64,000 bases of DNA, from NCBI GenBank assembly GCA_964604675.1, contig CAZSAT010000017.1, positions 18,311 through 82,310 of the forward strand, read 5' to 3'. Positions 8,909 to 16,042 of the stretch are shown piece after piece. The translations under genes were made by a program, and so were the position numbers. The first letter of the stretch is position 1. Each line of letters opens with the position of its first letter. The notes beneath the pieces are model-generated. The model ran no database searches, was not told where the DNA came from, and was given only the letters and a program-made list of their open reading frames with translations. This stretch comes from CAZSAT01 sp964604675 (GTDB lineage Bacteria; Myxococcota_A; UBA796; CAJQPC01).

Positions 8909-10356
8909 GCGAGGCTCGCGCGCAGGGCGACCTTGTCGATCTTGCCCGAGCCGGTCCTGGGGAGCTTGCCGATCACCGCGATGCGCTTCGGGCGCTTGTA
9001 GCGGGCCAGGCGACCGTCCAGGAAGCGCGCCAGCTCGTCGGGCGTGACCCGAACGCTCGGCCGCGTCTCGACCCAGGCGTGGCCGACCTCACCCCAGCGC
9101 GCGTCCGGCACACCGAGCACCGCGACCTGCGCCACCCCAGGGTGGTCGCCCAGCGCGGCCTCGACCTCGGCCGGGTACACGTTCTCGCCGCCCGAGATGA
9201 ACATCTCCTTGGCGCGACCGCGCACGTAGAAGAAGCCTTCGGCGTCGGCGCTCAGCAGGTCGCCGGTGCGGAACCAGTCGCCGTCCATCGCCGCCGCGAA
9301 GGCGTCGGCACGCTTCCAGTAGCCACCGCACACCACGTCCCCGCGAAGCTGCAGCTCGCCCGTCTCGCCGGGAGCGCACGCCGACCCCTTCGCCACGAGC
9401 CGCGCGTCGAGCTGGCGCAGGGGCCGGCCGACGCTGCCCAGCTTGTCGAGCAGCCGATCGGCGGGCAGCGAGAAGCAGTTGGGGCCCACCTCGGTCAGGC
9501 CGAAGCCCTGTCGAAGGGGCACGCCACGAGCGAGGTACCGCTCGAGCAAGGGCAGGGGAAGCGGCGCACCACCACAGAGAGCGTCGCGCACCCCGGACAG
9601 ATCCGTGTGCGCGAAGTCCGGATGGTCCGCGAGCATCTGGAAGATGGTCGGCACGCCCATCAGGTGGGTGACCCGCTCGGGGCCGAGCAAGGACAAGGCC
9701 TGCTGCGGGTCGAAGCTGCGCGTGAGCACCACCCGGCCGCCGCGCCAGAACACGGGCGTGGACAAGCAGTTCATGCCGCCGGTGTGGAAGAGCGGCGTCA
9801 GCGTCAACGCGACCGACGCCCGCCTCAGGTCGCAGGCCTCGCCGGTGTTCCGGGCGTTCGCGAGGATCTGCCCGTGGGTGAGCAGCGCCCCCTTGGGCCG
9901 CCCGGAGCTTCCGCTGGTGTAGAGCACGAGCCAGGGGTCGGCGGCGGCGACGGAGGCGGCGGGCTCCCGGTCCACGGGGCCAGGGCCCGCGTCCAGGTCG
10001 ATGGCCCCGTCACCGAGCAGCGCCAGCGTGCTCCCCTCCCCAAGCCGCACCCGCGGCTCGAGGTCCGCAAGCTGCCACGCCAGCTCGGCTTCCGCCAGCC
10101 GCCAGTTCAGCGGCGCGAGCATGGCCCCGAGGTGCGCGCAGGCGAAGAGCAGGGCGAAGGTCTCGCCGCGGTTGCCCGCCAGCACGGCCACTCGGTCGCC
10201 CGCGACCACGCCGCGCGCCCGCAGCAGGCCCGCCCATCCGAGCGCCTCGGCATGGAGCTGGGACCACGTCCACCGGCGGGCGGCGTCGACATCGAAGAGC
10301 GCCTCCGCGTCGGGGCGGGAGCGCGCAGGTGCGGCGAGCCAGCGCTGGGTGTTCAC
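8905..10356 (-). CDS. Class I adenylate-forming acyl-CoA ligase
   Basis: A 483-residue enzyme that would activate a carboxylic acid, probably a fatty acid, to its acyl-CoA through an acyl-adenylate. GTG at 10354-10356 has GGAG seven bases upstream and overlaps the phaC stop as GTGA. All core motifs are present in order: the P-loop YTSGSSGRPKG, FHTGGMN, QGFGLTE, the ATP-site RTGDL, the hinge RGRAKEMFISGGENVYP, and the C-terminal catalytic Lys in TGSGKIDK. The length is typical of the short/medium/long-chain ligase and OSB-CoA ligase group, so chain-length preference is not predictable. Its position directly after two PHA synthase genes suggests it feeds acyl-CoA toward hydroxyacyl-CoA for storage. 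Confidence 0.9.
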   Translation of the reverse strand: MNTQRWLAAPARSRPDAEALFDVDAARRWTWSQLHAEALGWAGLLRARGVVAGDRVAVLAGNRGETFALLFACAHLGAMLAPLNWRLAEAELAWQLADLEPRVRLGEGSTLALLGDGAIDLDAGPGPVDREPAASVAAADPWLVLYTSGSSGRPKGALLTHGQILANARNTGEACDLRRASVALTLTPLFHTGGMNCLSTPVFWRGGRVVLTRSFDPQQALSLLGPERVTHLMGVPTIFQMLADHPDFAHTDLSGVRDALCGGAPLPLPLLERYLARGVPLRQGFGLTEVGPNCFSLPADRLLDKLGSVGRPLRQLDARLVAKGSACAPGETGELQLRGDVVCGGYWKRADAFAAAMDGDWFRTGDLLSADAEGFFYVRGRAKEMFISGGENVYPAEVEAALGDHPGVAQVAVLGVPDARWGEVGHAWVETRPSVRVTPDELARFLDGRLARYKRPKRIAVIGKLPRTGSGKIDKVALRASLA

Positions 10357-11411
10357 GACGTGCTCCAGGCACGAAAGGTCGTATCCAGCAGCGGGTAGAA
10401 GATCCGCGGCCCCGCGCTTCCGACCACGACTCCGATGTGCCCGGTCGGCAACACGCTGACCTGGGCAGGGCCGCCGACGTGATCCGCCAGGGCGGTGCAG
10501 GAGGGCGCGGGCGAGATGAAGTCGCGCTCGGCGGCGACCACGTGGACCGGGCAGCGGATCGCCCCGAGGTCGACGCGCTCGCCCCGAAGCTCCCAGGAGC
10601 CGTCGACGAGGGCATCGTCCTGGTAGCCACGTCCGATCAGCTCCCGGGCAAAGGCTCCGGGCATGGGCACGTTCTCGTCCAGCCAACGCTCCCGCGCCAG
10701 GGTCCGGGTGAGCTGGCGAGGGTGGGCCGACGCCCGGGCGATGGCTCGGTACTTGGTGACGTTCCCGACGGGGTCGAGCAGCTTGAAGGCGGCCTTCATC
10801 ACGTCCACGGGCAACAAGCCGTCCCCGTCGATCGCCGCGTCCACGTCGAGGTGCTGGACGAGCGTGCGGAAGCGTCCGCCCTGGGCGAACTGCACGGGTG
10901 CATTCAGCGTGACGAGGCCGGCCACCACGTCCGGACGCAGGGCGGCGAGCATCGTCGCCAGGGTGCCCCCTTGGCAGTACCCGAGCACGAAGACCCGCTC
11001 GCTGCCCGCGTGGCGCGCGGCCCGGCGAAGCGCGCGGTCGAGCAGCTCCAGCACCACGTACGCCACGTCCTCGGAAGCGTCCTCCGGCCCCGGCGTGCCC
11101 CAGTCGACCAGGTAGGTGGGCCACCCGGCCGACGCGAGGGCCGCGACGAGGGAGCGATCGGGCTCCAGGTCGCAGATGGCCGCCTGGTTGATGAGGCTCG
11201 GCACGACCACGACGGGGGTGCGGTGCTTCGCCCCTCCGTAGGCGCGCAGCGCGAGCTTGTCCTGGCGGTGGACCACCGTGTGCGGCGACTGACCGATCGG
11301 GGGTCGCGGCAGCTGGGCCAGCAACAGCCCGTGTCGGATCTCGGCGACCTCCTTGCCCGCGAGCGGAGGAAGCGCCCCGACCAGTGCCTCCACGGCGTCG
11401 GCGGTCAACAC
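10353..11411 (-). CDS. phaC: Short PhaC-type PHA synthase (second copy)
   Basis: A 352-residue alpha/beta-fold synthase of the class III/IV size, which polymerises hydroxyacyl-CoA to PHA on the granule surface. The lipase-like box is GYCQGG with the catalytic Cys at about residue 146; the Asp lies in AAERDFISPA and the His in TGHIGVVVG. Other family landmarks are SLINQAAICDLEPDRS and YLVDWGTPGPEDA. The GTG at 11411 is chosen for spacing from a GGA; a GTG two codons upstream is equally in frame. The start overlaps the end of the preceding synthase gene by seven bases. It shares about a third to half of its motifs with the neighbour at 11405-12403, so the pair arose by duplication and diverged. 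Confidence 0.85.
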   Translation of the reverse strand: MLTADAVEALVGALPPLAGKEVAEIRHGLLLAQLPRPPIGQSPHTVVHRQDKLALRAYGGAKHRTPVVVVPSLINQAAICDLEPDRSLVAALASAGWPTYLVDWGTPGPEDASEDVAYVVLELLDRALRRAARHAGSERVFVLGYCQGGTLATMLAALRPDVVAGLVTLNAPVQFAQGGRFRTLVQHLDVDAAIDGDGLLPVDVMKAAFKLLDPVGNVTKYRAIARASAHPRQLTRTLARERWLDENVPMPGAFARELIGRGYQDDALVDGSWELRGERVDLGAIRCPVHVVAAERDFISPAPSCTALADHVGGPAQVSVLPTGHIGVVVGSAGPRIFYPLLDTTFRAWSTS

Positions 11412-12403
11412 GACCACGCGTCCAGAGCCGCCGGGAGACCCCGCCCGAGGCAGACCCCCACGTGCCCGCCCGGCAACACCCGGGTGTCGACCCGACCTCC
11501 CCACACCGCCGCCAACCCGAAGGCCGCCTCGGGGGGGCAGATGTGGTCGCGCGACGCGGCGAGCACCAGCACGTCCACCTCCCCTCTCCCGAGGTCCACG
11601 GGCACACCACCGAGGGTCCAGCCCCCGGTCATCAGGCGGTTCTCGAAGTAGCACCGGCGGACGTACTCGCGGTAGGCCTCGCCCGCAAAGTCGATGTTGT
11701 CGCCGTTCCACCGCTCGACGGCGGCCCAGGTATCCCTGAAACCCGGGTGCTCGATCCGGTCCCAGAGGCTCTTGACGCGTTGGAGCTGCCCCATGGGCCG
11801 GAGCCAGGCAAAGCTCGAGCGCATCAAGGCACTCGGGAAGTTCCCGAAGCCATCGACCGCGGCATCGAGCGGGAAGTGCTCCGGGGTGGCCCACACCGCC
11901 AGGCGGCCCGAGGCGTGGAAGTCGATCGGGGTGCACAACAGAGCCAGCTTGCGCAGGCCGACCGGACGGCTGGCCGCGAAGAGCGTGAGGAAGCTGCCTC
12001 CGACGCAGTACCCGAGCGCATCGAGGGCTTCCGCGCCCTGGGCGCGTGCATGCCGCCGTGCGCGGTCCCACGCCCGAGCGAGCACGCCGTGCACGAGCTC
12101 GGCCAGCGTGACCTCGGCGTCTTCCGGCCGGGGCGCGCCCCAGTCCAGCAGGTAGACCGGCGTGCCACCATCGACCAGCGAACGGAGGACGCTCCGGTCC
12201 GGGAGCAGATCGAACACGGTCCAGGTGTTGATGAGCGGCATGCTCACGAAGACCGGCGTGCGGGTGGCCTCGACGGGCGCGAAGTGCAGCAACCGGGCCT
12301 TGTTCTGGCGGTGCAGCACCGTGTGCGGAGCCTGCCCGACGGGGGCCCGGCGGACGGGATCGCTGGCCAGGAAGCGGGACACCTGGGCCGCGCGCTGGAC
12401 CAT
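11405..12403 (-). CDS. phaC: Short PhaC-type PHA synthase (first copy)
   Basis: A 332-residue synthase. The ATG at 12401-12403 overlaps the PhaE-like stop as TGATG. The box GYCVGG puts the catalytic Cys at about residue 133; Asp is in AASRDHICPPEA and His in GGHVGVCLG. The N-terminal motif VGQAPHTVLHRQNKARL is nearly repeated in the next gene. With both triads intact, both copies could be active; a heteromeric synthase with the adjacent PhaE-like protein is plausible, as class III and IV enzymes need a small partner. A longer in-frame extension to 12826 lies antisense-like across the PhaE gene and is composition noise. Confidence 0.85.
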   Translation of the reverse strand: MVQRAAQVSRFLASDPVRRAPVGQAPHTVLHRQNKARLLHFAPVEATRTPVFVSMPLINTWTVFDLLPDRSVLRSLVDGGTPVYLLDWGAPRPEDAEVTLAELVHGVLARAWDRARRHARAQGAEALDALGYCVGGSFLTLFAASRPVGLRKLALLCTPIDFHASGRLAVWATPEHFPLDAAVDGFGNFPSALMRSSFAWLRPMGQLQRVKSLWDRIEHPGFRDTWAAVERWNGDNIDFAGEAYREYVRRCYFENRLMTGGWTLGGVPVDLGRGEVDVLVLAASRDHICPPEAAFGLAAVWGGRVDTRVLPGGHVGVCLGRGLPAALDAWSC

Positions 12404-12888
12404 CAGGAGCCCTTGGTGGCGCGCTTGGCCGCTGGCTTCTTCTTCTTCGTCGGCGCGGCGAGCCGCGCCTCGAGCCCGGCCAGCCGGTCGCTCATCGCCG
12501 CGAGCTGTTCCCGCGCTTCCAAGCGCGCTTCCGCGGCCTCGACGCGCGCTTGCACGGCGTCCTTCTCGGCCGCGACGAGCTGGTCGCCGAGCTTCAGGAG
12601 GGTGTCCTCCATCGACAGGAGCTTGTCCTCCAACAGCGACGCGACGCGCAGCACGCGGGTCAGGTCGCCGCGGGTGGGCAGGTGCATCTTCTGGAGCGTG
12701 TCGTCCACCGCCTCCTCGTAGGCGCCGCGCCCACGCGCCATCCCTTCGAGGTTCTTGCCCATGGCTTGGAGGAACGGAGGCGACTCGAGCACCTCGTCCC
12801 ACCAGCCGGTCATCGACTGCTCCCACTGCTTGTAGAAGCCACTGGACAGCTCCTCGAGCTCACCGAAGAGGTCGTTCTTCTCGGCCAT
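12403..12888 (-). CDS. PhaE-like / coiled-coil PHA granule protein
   Basis: A 161-residue protein beginning MAEKNDLFGELEEL, with Trp/Phe-rich helices near residues 18-45 (FYKQWEQSMTGWWDEV), a central helix with MHLPTRGDLTRV, a long heptad-like coiled coil at about 85-145, and a Lys-rich tail (KKKKPAAKRATKGS). The helix pattern and PTRGDL-type loop are shared by PhaE and Bacillus PhaR synthase subunits; the basic tail recalls PhaF-like phasins that touch DNA. It sits directly upstream of the first phaC in an overlapping operon, so it is most likely the synthase activator subunit. The tail could tether granules to the nucleoid. Confidence 0.75.
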   Translation of the reverse strand: MAEKNDLFGELEELSSGFYKQWEQSMTGWWDEVLESPPFLQAMGKNLEGMARGRGAYEEAVDDTLQKMHLPTRGDLTRVLRVASLLEDKLLSMEDTLLKLGDQLVAAEKDAVQARVEAAEARLEAREQLAAMSDRLAGLEARLAAPTKKKKPAAKRATKGS

Positions 12889-12912
12889 GCCTGCTCCTGT
12901 GATGCTGGGGCG

Positions 12913-12942
12913 GCCCGGTCCCCGGGGGGACGGGGACCGGGC
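12913..12942 (-). terminator. Strong stem-loop between phasin and phaE-like genes
   Basis: Perfect 12-base-pair inverted repeat (GCCCGGTCCCCG at 12913-12924 and its complement at 12931-12942) with a six-base loop. It lies between the phasin stop and the phaE-like ATG. There is no following T-run, so it may act as an attenuator, an mRNA 3'-end stabiliser or a Rho-linked terminator rather than a simple intrinsic terminator. Confidence 0.6.
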
Positions 12943-12954
12943 TCCCGGAAGACC

Positions 12955-13152
12955 TCAGTCCGTCTCGGGGGCGATGGCCGCCAGGGCGTCCTGCTGAGCG
13001 TCGACGGCCAGGGCGACGCCCTGTTCGAGCGCGGCCACGGCCGTGCGGACGTTGCCGAGCTGCCAGTCGACCAGCTTCTGCTGGGTGCTCAGGGCGAGGG
13101 TGACCTGCTCGTGCGCGAGCTTCCGTGCCGACGACAAGGTGGTGGGGAACAT
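12955..13152 (-). CDS. Small phasin-like protein
   Basis: A 65-residue protein starting MFPTTLSSARKLAHEQV. The ATG at 13150-13152 has GGAG five bases upstream, which decides this start over one twelve codons earlier. It is one long amphipathic helix rich in Ala, Gln and Leu (TLALSTQQKLVDWQLGNV), like phasins that coat PHA granules but shorter than the usual 100-plus residues. It is the first gene of the minus-strand storage block and is divergent from phaR, which in other bacteria represses phasin until granules form. The hairpin after its stop could give it a higher level than the synthase genes. Confidence 0.65.
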   Translation of the reverse strand: MFPTTLSSARKLAHEQVTLALSTQQKLVDWQLGNVRTAVAALEQGVALAVDAQQDALAAIAPETD

Positions 13153-13237
13153 GATCTCTCCGGTGTCTGCCGGTGGGTTCCTCCCCACCTGGCACCTGCA
13201 AGGTAGGAGCCGTGCTGCGATGCGTCAAGGATCTTTT

Positions 13238-13248
13238 TTGCGTTGCAA
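13238..13248. promoter_or_regulatory. TTGC-N3-GCAA palindrome, candidate PhaR operator
   Basis: A perfect inverted repeat TTGCGTTGCAA in the 138-base divergent region between the phasin gene and phaR, with further TGC-rich sequence at 13213-13224. PhaR proteins are known to bind TGC-rich repeats, so this is the natural operator candidate for autoregulation and phasin control. Confidence 0.45.
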
Positions 13249-13290
13249 CATTCCTGGGCGACCAGGGCCCCGACGCGGTAGGTCCAGACC

Positions 13291-13761
13291 ATGCGGATCA
13301 TCAAGAAGTACAGCAACCGCCGGCTCTACGACACGAGCGCGAGCGCCTACCTGAACCTCGAAGAGCTCGCCGCGCTCATCCGTGGGGGCGAGGAGATCGA
13401 GGTGGTCGACGCATCGAATGGCGAAGACCTCACACGGGCCGTGTTGTTGCAGGTCGTGCTCGAGGTCCAGGGCGCCCGGGACCTGCTCCCCGTCGGCCTG
13501 CTGCATCGCCTGATCCGCTTCCACGGGGATCACCCGATGCAGAAGCTGGCCACCCGGCAGCTGGGAGCCGGCCTGGAGCTGCTCGACGCCCAGCTCCGTC
13601 AGGTGGAGCGCAGCGTGCCGTGGGCCAGTGCCGCGCGGCCAGACGTCGCGCCCGAGCCCGCCGCGCGAGCGGAACCGCCAGCACAGGCCAGCGAGGCCGG
13701 CGAGGAGCTCGACGCGCTGCGCGACCGGTTGGCGGCGCTCGAGGAGCGACTGAAGCGCTGA
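13291..13761 (+). CDS. phaR: PHA accumulation regulator PhaR
   Basis: A 156-residue regulator. Residues 1-60 are the PHB/PHA accumulation regulator DNA-binding domain, recognisable from IIKKYSNRRLYDTSASAYL and the following strand-helix unit. Residues about 65-105 form the granule-binding accumulation domain, and the C-terminus is a Pro/Ala linker followed by a short coiled coil (ELDALRDRLAALEERLKR). In known systems PhaR represses phasin genes and is titrated off DNA by nascent granules. Here it is transcribed away from the phasin and PHA synthase block across a shared intergenic region holding a TTGC palindrome. Its stop is only four bases from the stop of the parA-like gene, which runs in the opposite direction. 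Confidence 0.92.
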   Translation: MRIIKKYSNRRLYDTSASAYLNLEELAALIRGGEEIEVVDASNGEDLTRAVLLQVVLEVQGARDLLPVGLLHRLIRFHGDHPMQKLATRQLGAGLELLDAQLRQVERSVPWASAARPDVAPEPAARAEPPAQASEAGEELDALRDRLAALEERLKR

Positions 13762-13765
13762 GGGG

Positions 13766-14638
13766 TCAGGCGAGGGCGCGCTCACGCCGCTTCAGGCGCT
13801 CCAGGATCTGCCCCGCCAGCGCACGGTACTGCTCGGCGCCGCGAGAGCCCGGCTCGTGGGCGTAGATGTCACGACCCTCGAGCTGCGCAGCGGCGAGCGC
13901 GGAGCACACGCCGATCGCCTGCGGCAGGACCAGCTCCCCGAACGCGTCGTCCACCATCCCGAGCACGACCTCGTTCATCTTGCGCGTGCGGCCGTCGACC
14001 TTGGTCACCATCACGCCGGCCACCTGGAGCGCGTCGTTGAGGTCGTCCGCCACCGACCCGGCCGCGACGAGCAGGCCCTCCACCCCCGCGACCGAGAGCG
14101 CCGAGGGGTTGCAAGGGATCAACACCGCGTCGCTCGCCACGAGGGCGTTGACCGTGAGCGTGCCGATGTTCGGCGGGCAGTCGAGCAGCACCATGTCGTA
14201 GTGGGTTCGGGTGCGCTCCAGCGCCTTCTTCAGGGTGAGCTCCTTGCCGATCCGGGACGCGAGTCGGTCCTCGACCGTCATCAGCTCCGGGTCGCTCGGG
14301 GTGACGAACAGGCCCTCGATCGTGGTCGTCGCCACGATGTCGCCGACCTCCCGCCCCCGCTGTTCGATGAGGACATCACTCAACGCGCCGCCGCCGACCT
14401 CCACCTGCTCGCGCAGGGCCAGGTTCACGTGACCCTGGGGATCGAGGTCGACCACCAGCACCCGCAACCCGAAGTGCCGCGCCCACGCGGCCGCGAGCGA
14501 CACACAGCTCGTGGTCTTGCCCACTCCGCCCTTCTGGGCCGCCACGGCGATGACGAGGCCGCTGTGTGCGCCCACCGGCAGGGTCTTCCGGCCCCGTCCG
14601 GAGGCCTTCCGGTTGTACGTCGACAAGCCGATCCGCAT
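13766..14638 (-). CDS. ParA/MinD-family ATPase without a ParB partner
   Basis: A 290-residue Walker-type ATPase. The deviant Walker A KGGVGKTT is at 36-43, followed by the switch LVVDLDPQG and the Walker B-like MVLLDCPPN. It contains no N-terminal helix-turn-helix, so it is of the small soluble type used for plasmid or cargo positioning. No ParB or parS-like site is seen next to it; its neighbours are phaR and the phasin/PHA genes. Orphan ParA proteins next to a cargo locus often position that cargo on the nucleoid (McdA-type systems), so granule positioning is an attractive guess. The upstream region has a near-consensus -35 and an inverted repeat over the -10. Confidence 0.88.
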   Translation of the reverse strand: MRIGLSTYNRKASGRGRKTLPVGAHSGLVIAVAAQKGGVGKTTSCVSLAAAWARHFGLRVLVVDLDPQGHVNLALREQVEVGGGALSDVLIEQRGREVGDIVATTTIEGLFVTPSDPELMTVEDRLASRIGKELTLKKALERTRTHYDMVLLDCPPNIGTLTVNALVASDAVLIPCNPSALSVAGVEGLLVAAGSVADDLNDALQVAGVMVTKVDGRTRKMNEVVLGMVDDAFGELVLPQAIGVCSALAAAQLEGRDIYAHEPGSRGAEQYRALAGQILERLKRRERALA

Positions 14639-14650
14639 GACAGTCCTCGC

Positions 14651-14691
14651 AATCTCTCACGGAGATTCTCACTGTGCTCTTGTCATGTCAA
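14651..14691 (-). promoter_or_regulatory. parA-like promoter with overlapping inverted repeat
   Basis: On the minus strand TTGACA (14691-14686) is followed after 17 bases by GAATCT (14668-14663). The -10 overlaps a perfect inverted repeat AATCTC-N5-GAGATT (14651-14667), a likely operator for autoregulation. Confidence 0.5.
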
Positions 14692-14730
14692 GGCCACGCA
14701 TGCCCTACCCTCTCCTCCTCGGAGGCCGAC

Positions 14731-16014
14731 ATGCTCGCTCTCACGGTGGTTCTCGCCTGTTCCGACTACGATCTGAAGGCCGACAACGACGCGGCGGACA
14801 CGGGCGAGGCCGAGCCGACGCCCGACGGCCTCGCTCCGGACATCGAGGTGTCGCCCCCCGCCCTGAGCCTCGACCCCACCGGCGTCGGCTGCGAGACCAG
14901 CGACCCCGTGACCATCACCAACGTCGGAAGCGCGACCCTCACCGTGTCGAGCGTGGAGCTCTCGGGCGACGCCGGCTTCGCCATCGAGGACTGGAGCGGC
15001 ACCTTGTCGCCGGAAGAGGAGGTCACGCTCGAGGTGGTGCTCGTGCCCACCGCAGAGCAGGCCCACACCGGCACCATCACGGTGAGCTCCAACGACCCGG
15101 ACGAGGGCGTCGTGGAGGTGCCCGTCGACGGTGAAGGCTCCGGCGAGGGCGTGCAGACCGACAGCTACACCCAGAACGGGGCCGGCGAGGTCGACGTGCT
15201 CTTCGTGATCGACAACTCCGGCTCGATGACCACCCACCAGGAGAAGGTCGAGGACGAGCTCGCCAGCTTCTTCAACTGGTTCCAGACCCTCGCGCTCGAC
15301 TACCACATCGGCGTGATCACCTCCGACATGGTCTGCACGGACCAGGCCGGTCGCCTGCAGGGCAGCCCGACCTACGTCACCAACGCCACGAGCAACGTCG
15401 AGAGCGAGCTGGCCGATGCCGTGTCGGTCGGCGAGAACGACTGCGGCGCCGAGTCGGGCCTCGGGGCCATGGAACAGGCCTTCACCGAACCCCTGCTCAG
15501 CGGGCACAACGCCGGCTTCCTCCGTGACGACGCCTTCCTGAGCGTGGTGCTCCTCTCGGACGAGCCCGAGCAGTCCAGCCAGGACGCCCAGCACTACATC
15601 GACTTCCTGCTCGCGCTCAAGGGCGACAGCTACCTCCTGAGCGTGTCCGCCATCGTCGGCGACTACGGCAGCGGCTGCGACAACTGGTGCGGCTGGCTGA
15701 GCGTCGACGCCGACCCCGGCAACAAGTACATCGAGGTGCAGCAGGCCTACCCCGGCGTGTTCGAGAGCATCTGCGAGTGCAGCTTCGCCGAGAGCCTCGA
15801 GGACATCGGCTGGACCAGCGCCGGCTACCGCTCCACGTTCCCGCTCTCGCGCACGCCGAGCGACAGCTCTGCGATCACCGTCGAGGTGGACGGCAGCTCC
15901 GCCAGCGGCTGGAGCTACGACAGCGCGGCGAACGCCGTCGAGTTCACGGCCGGCAACGAGCCCGACGCGTTCAGCGCCATCGACATCCAGTACCCGGTGG
16001 ACGGCGGCTGCTGA
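14731..16014 (+). CDS. VWA lipoprotein with ASH-like beta domain
   Basis: A 427-residue lipoprotein. The ATG is five bases after GGAGG. The signal is very short, MLALTVVLAC, with Cys at residue 10 and no basic residue, followed by SDY and a DTGEAEPTPD linker. Residues about 36-135 form an immunoglobulin-like ASH/choice-of-anchor module (SDPVTITNVGSATLTVSSVEL). Residues about 150-360 are a VWA domain with the MIDAS motif DNSGSM at 161-166. The C-terminal 65 residues repeat the beta domain of the lipoprotein at 805-1734 (ITVEVDG, NAVEFTAG). Six Cys in the VWA part may form disulfides, consistent with export. Binding partner unknown. Confidence 0.85.
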   Translation: MLALTVVLACSDYDLKADNDAADTGEAEPTPDGLAPDIEVSPPALSLDPTGVGCETSDPVTITNVGSATLTVSSVELSGDAGFAIEDWSGTLSPEEEVTLEVVLVPTAEQAHTGTITVSSNDPDEGVVEVPVDGEGSGEGVQTDSYTQNGAGEVDVLFVIDNSGSMTTHQEKVEDELASFFNWFQTLALDYHIGVITSDMVCTDQAGRLQGSPTYVTNATSNVESELADAVSVGENDCGAESGLGAMEQAFTEPLLSGHNAGFLRDDAFLSVVLLSDEPEQSSQDAQHYIDFLLALKGDSYLLSVSAIVGDYGSGCDNWCGWLSVDADPGNKYIEVQQAYPGVFESICECSFAESLEDIGWTSAGYRSTFPLSRTPSDSSAITVEVDGSSASGWSYDSAANAVEFTAGNEPDAFSAIDIQYPVDGGC

Positions 16015-16028
16015 AGGCTCGAGCGCAG

Positions 16029-16034
16029 GGTTAG
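16029..16034 (+). promoter_or_regulatory. GGTTAG element upstream of hemB
   Basis: GGTTAG eight bases before the hemB ATG. Reading TTAGGA as the -10 leaves six bases to the start codon, and no Shine-Dalgarno sequence lies between. Confidence 0.45.
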
Positions 16035-16042
16035 GAGCCCGC

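Noticed and set aside
13230..13240. T-run ATCTTTTTTG as an intrinsic terminator
   Set aside because: There is no stable stem just upstream, and it lies in a divergent promoter region.
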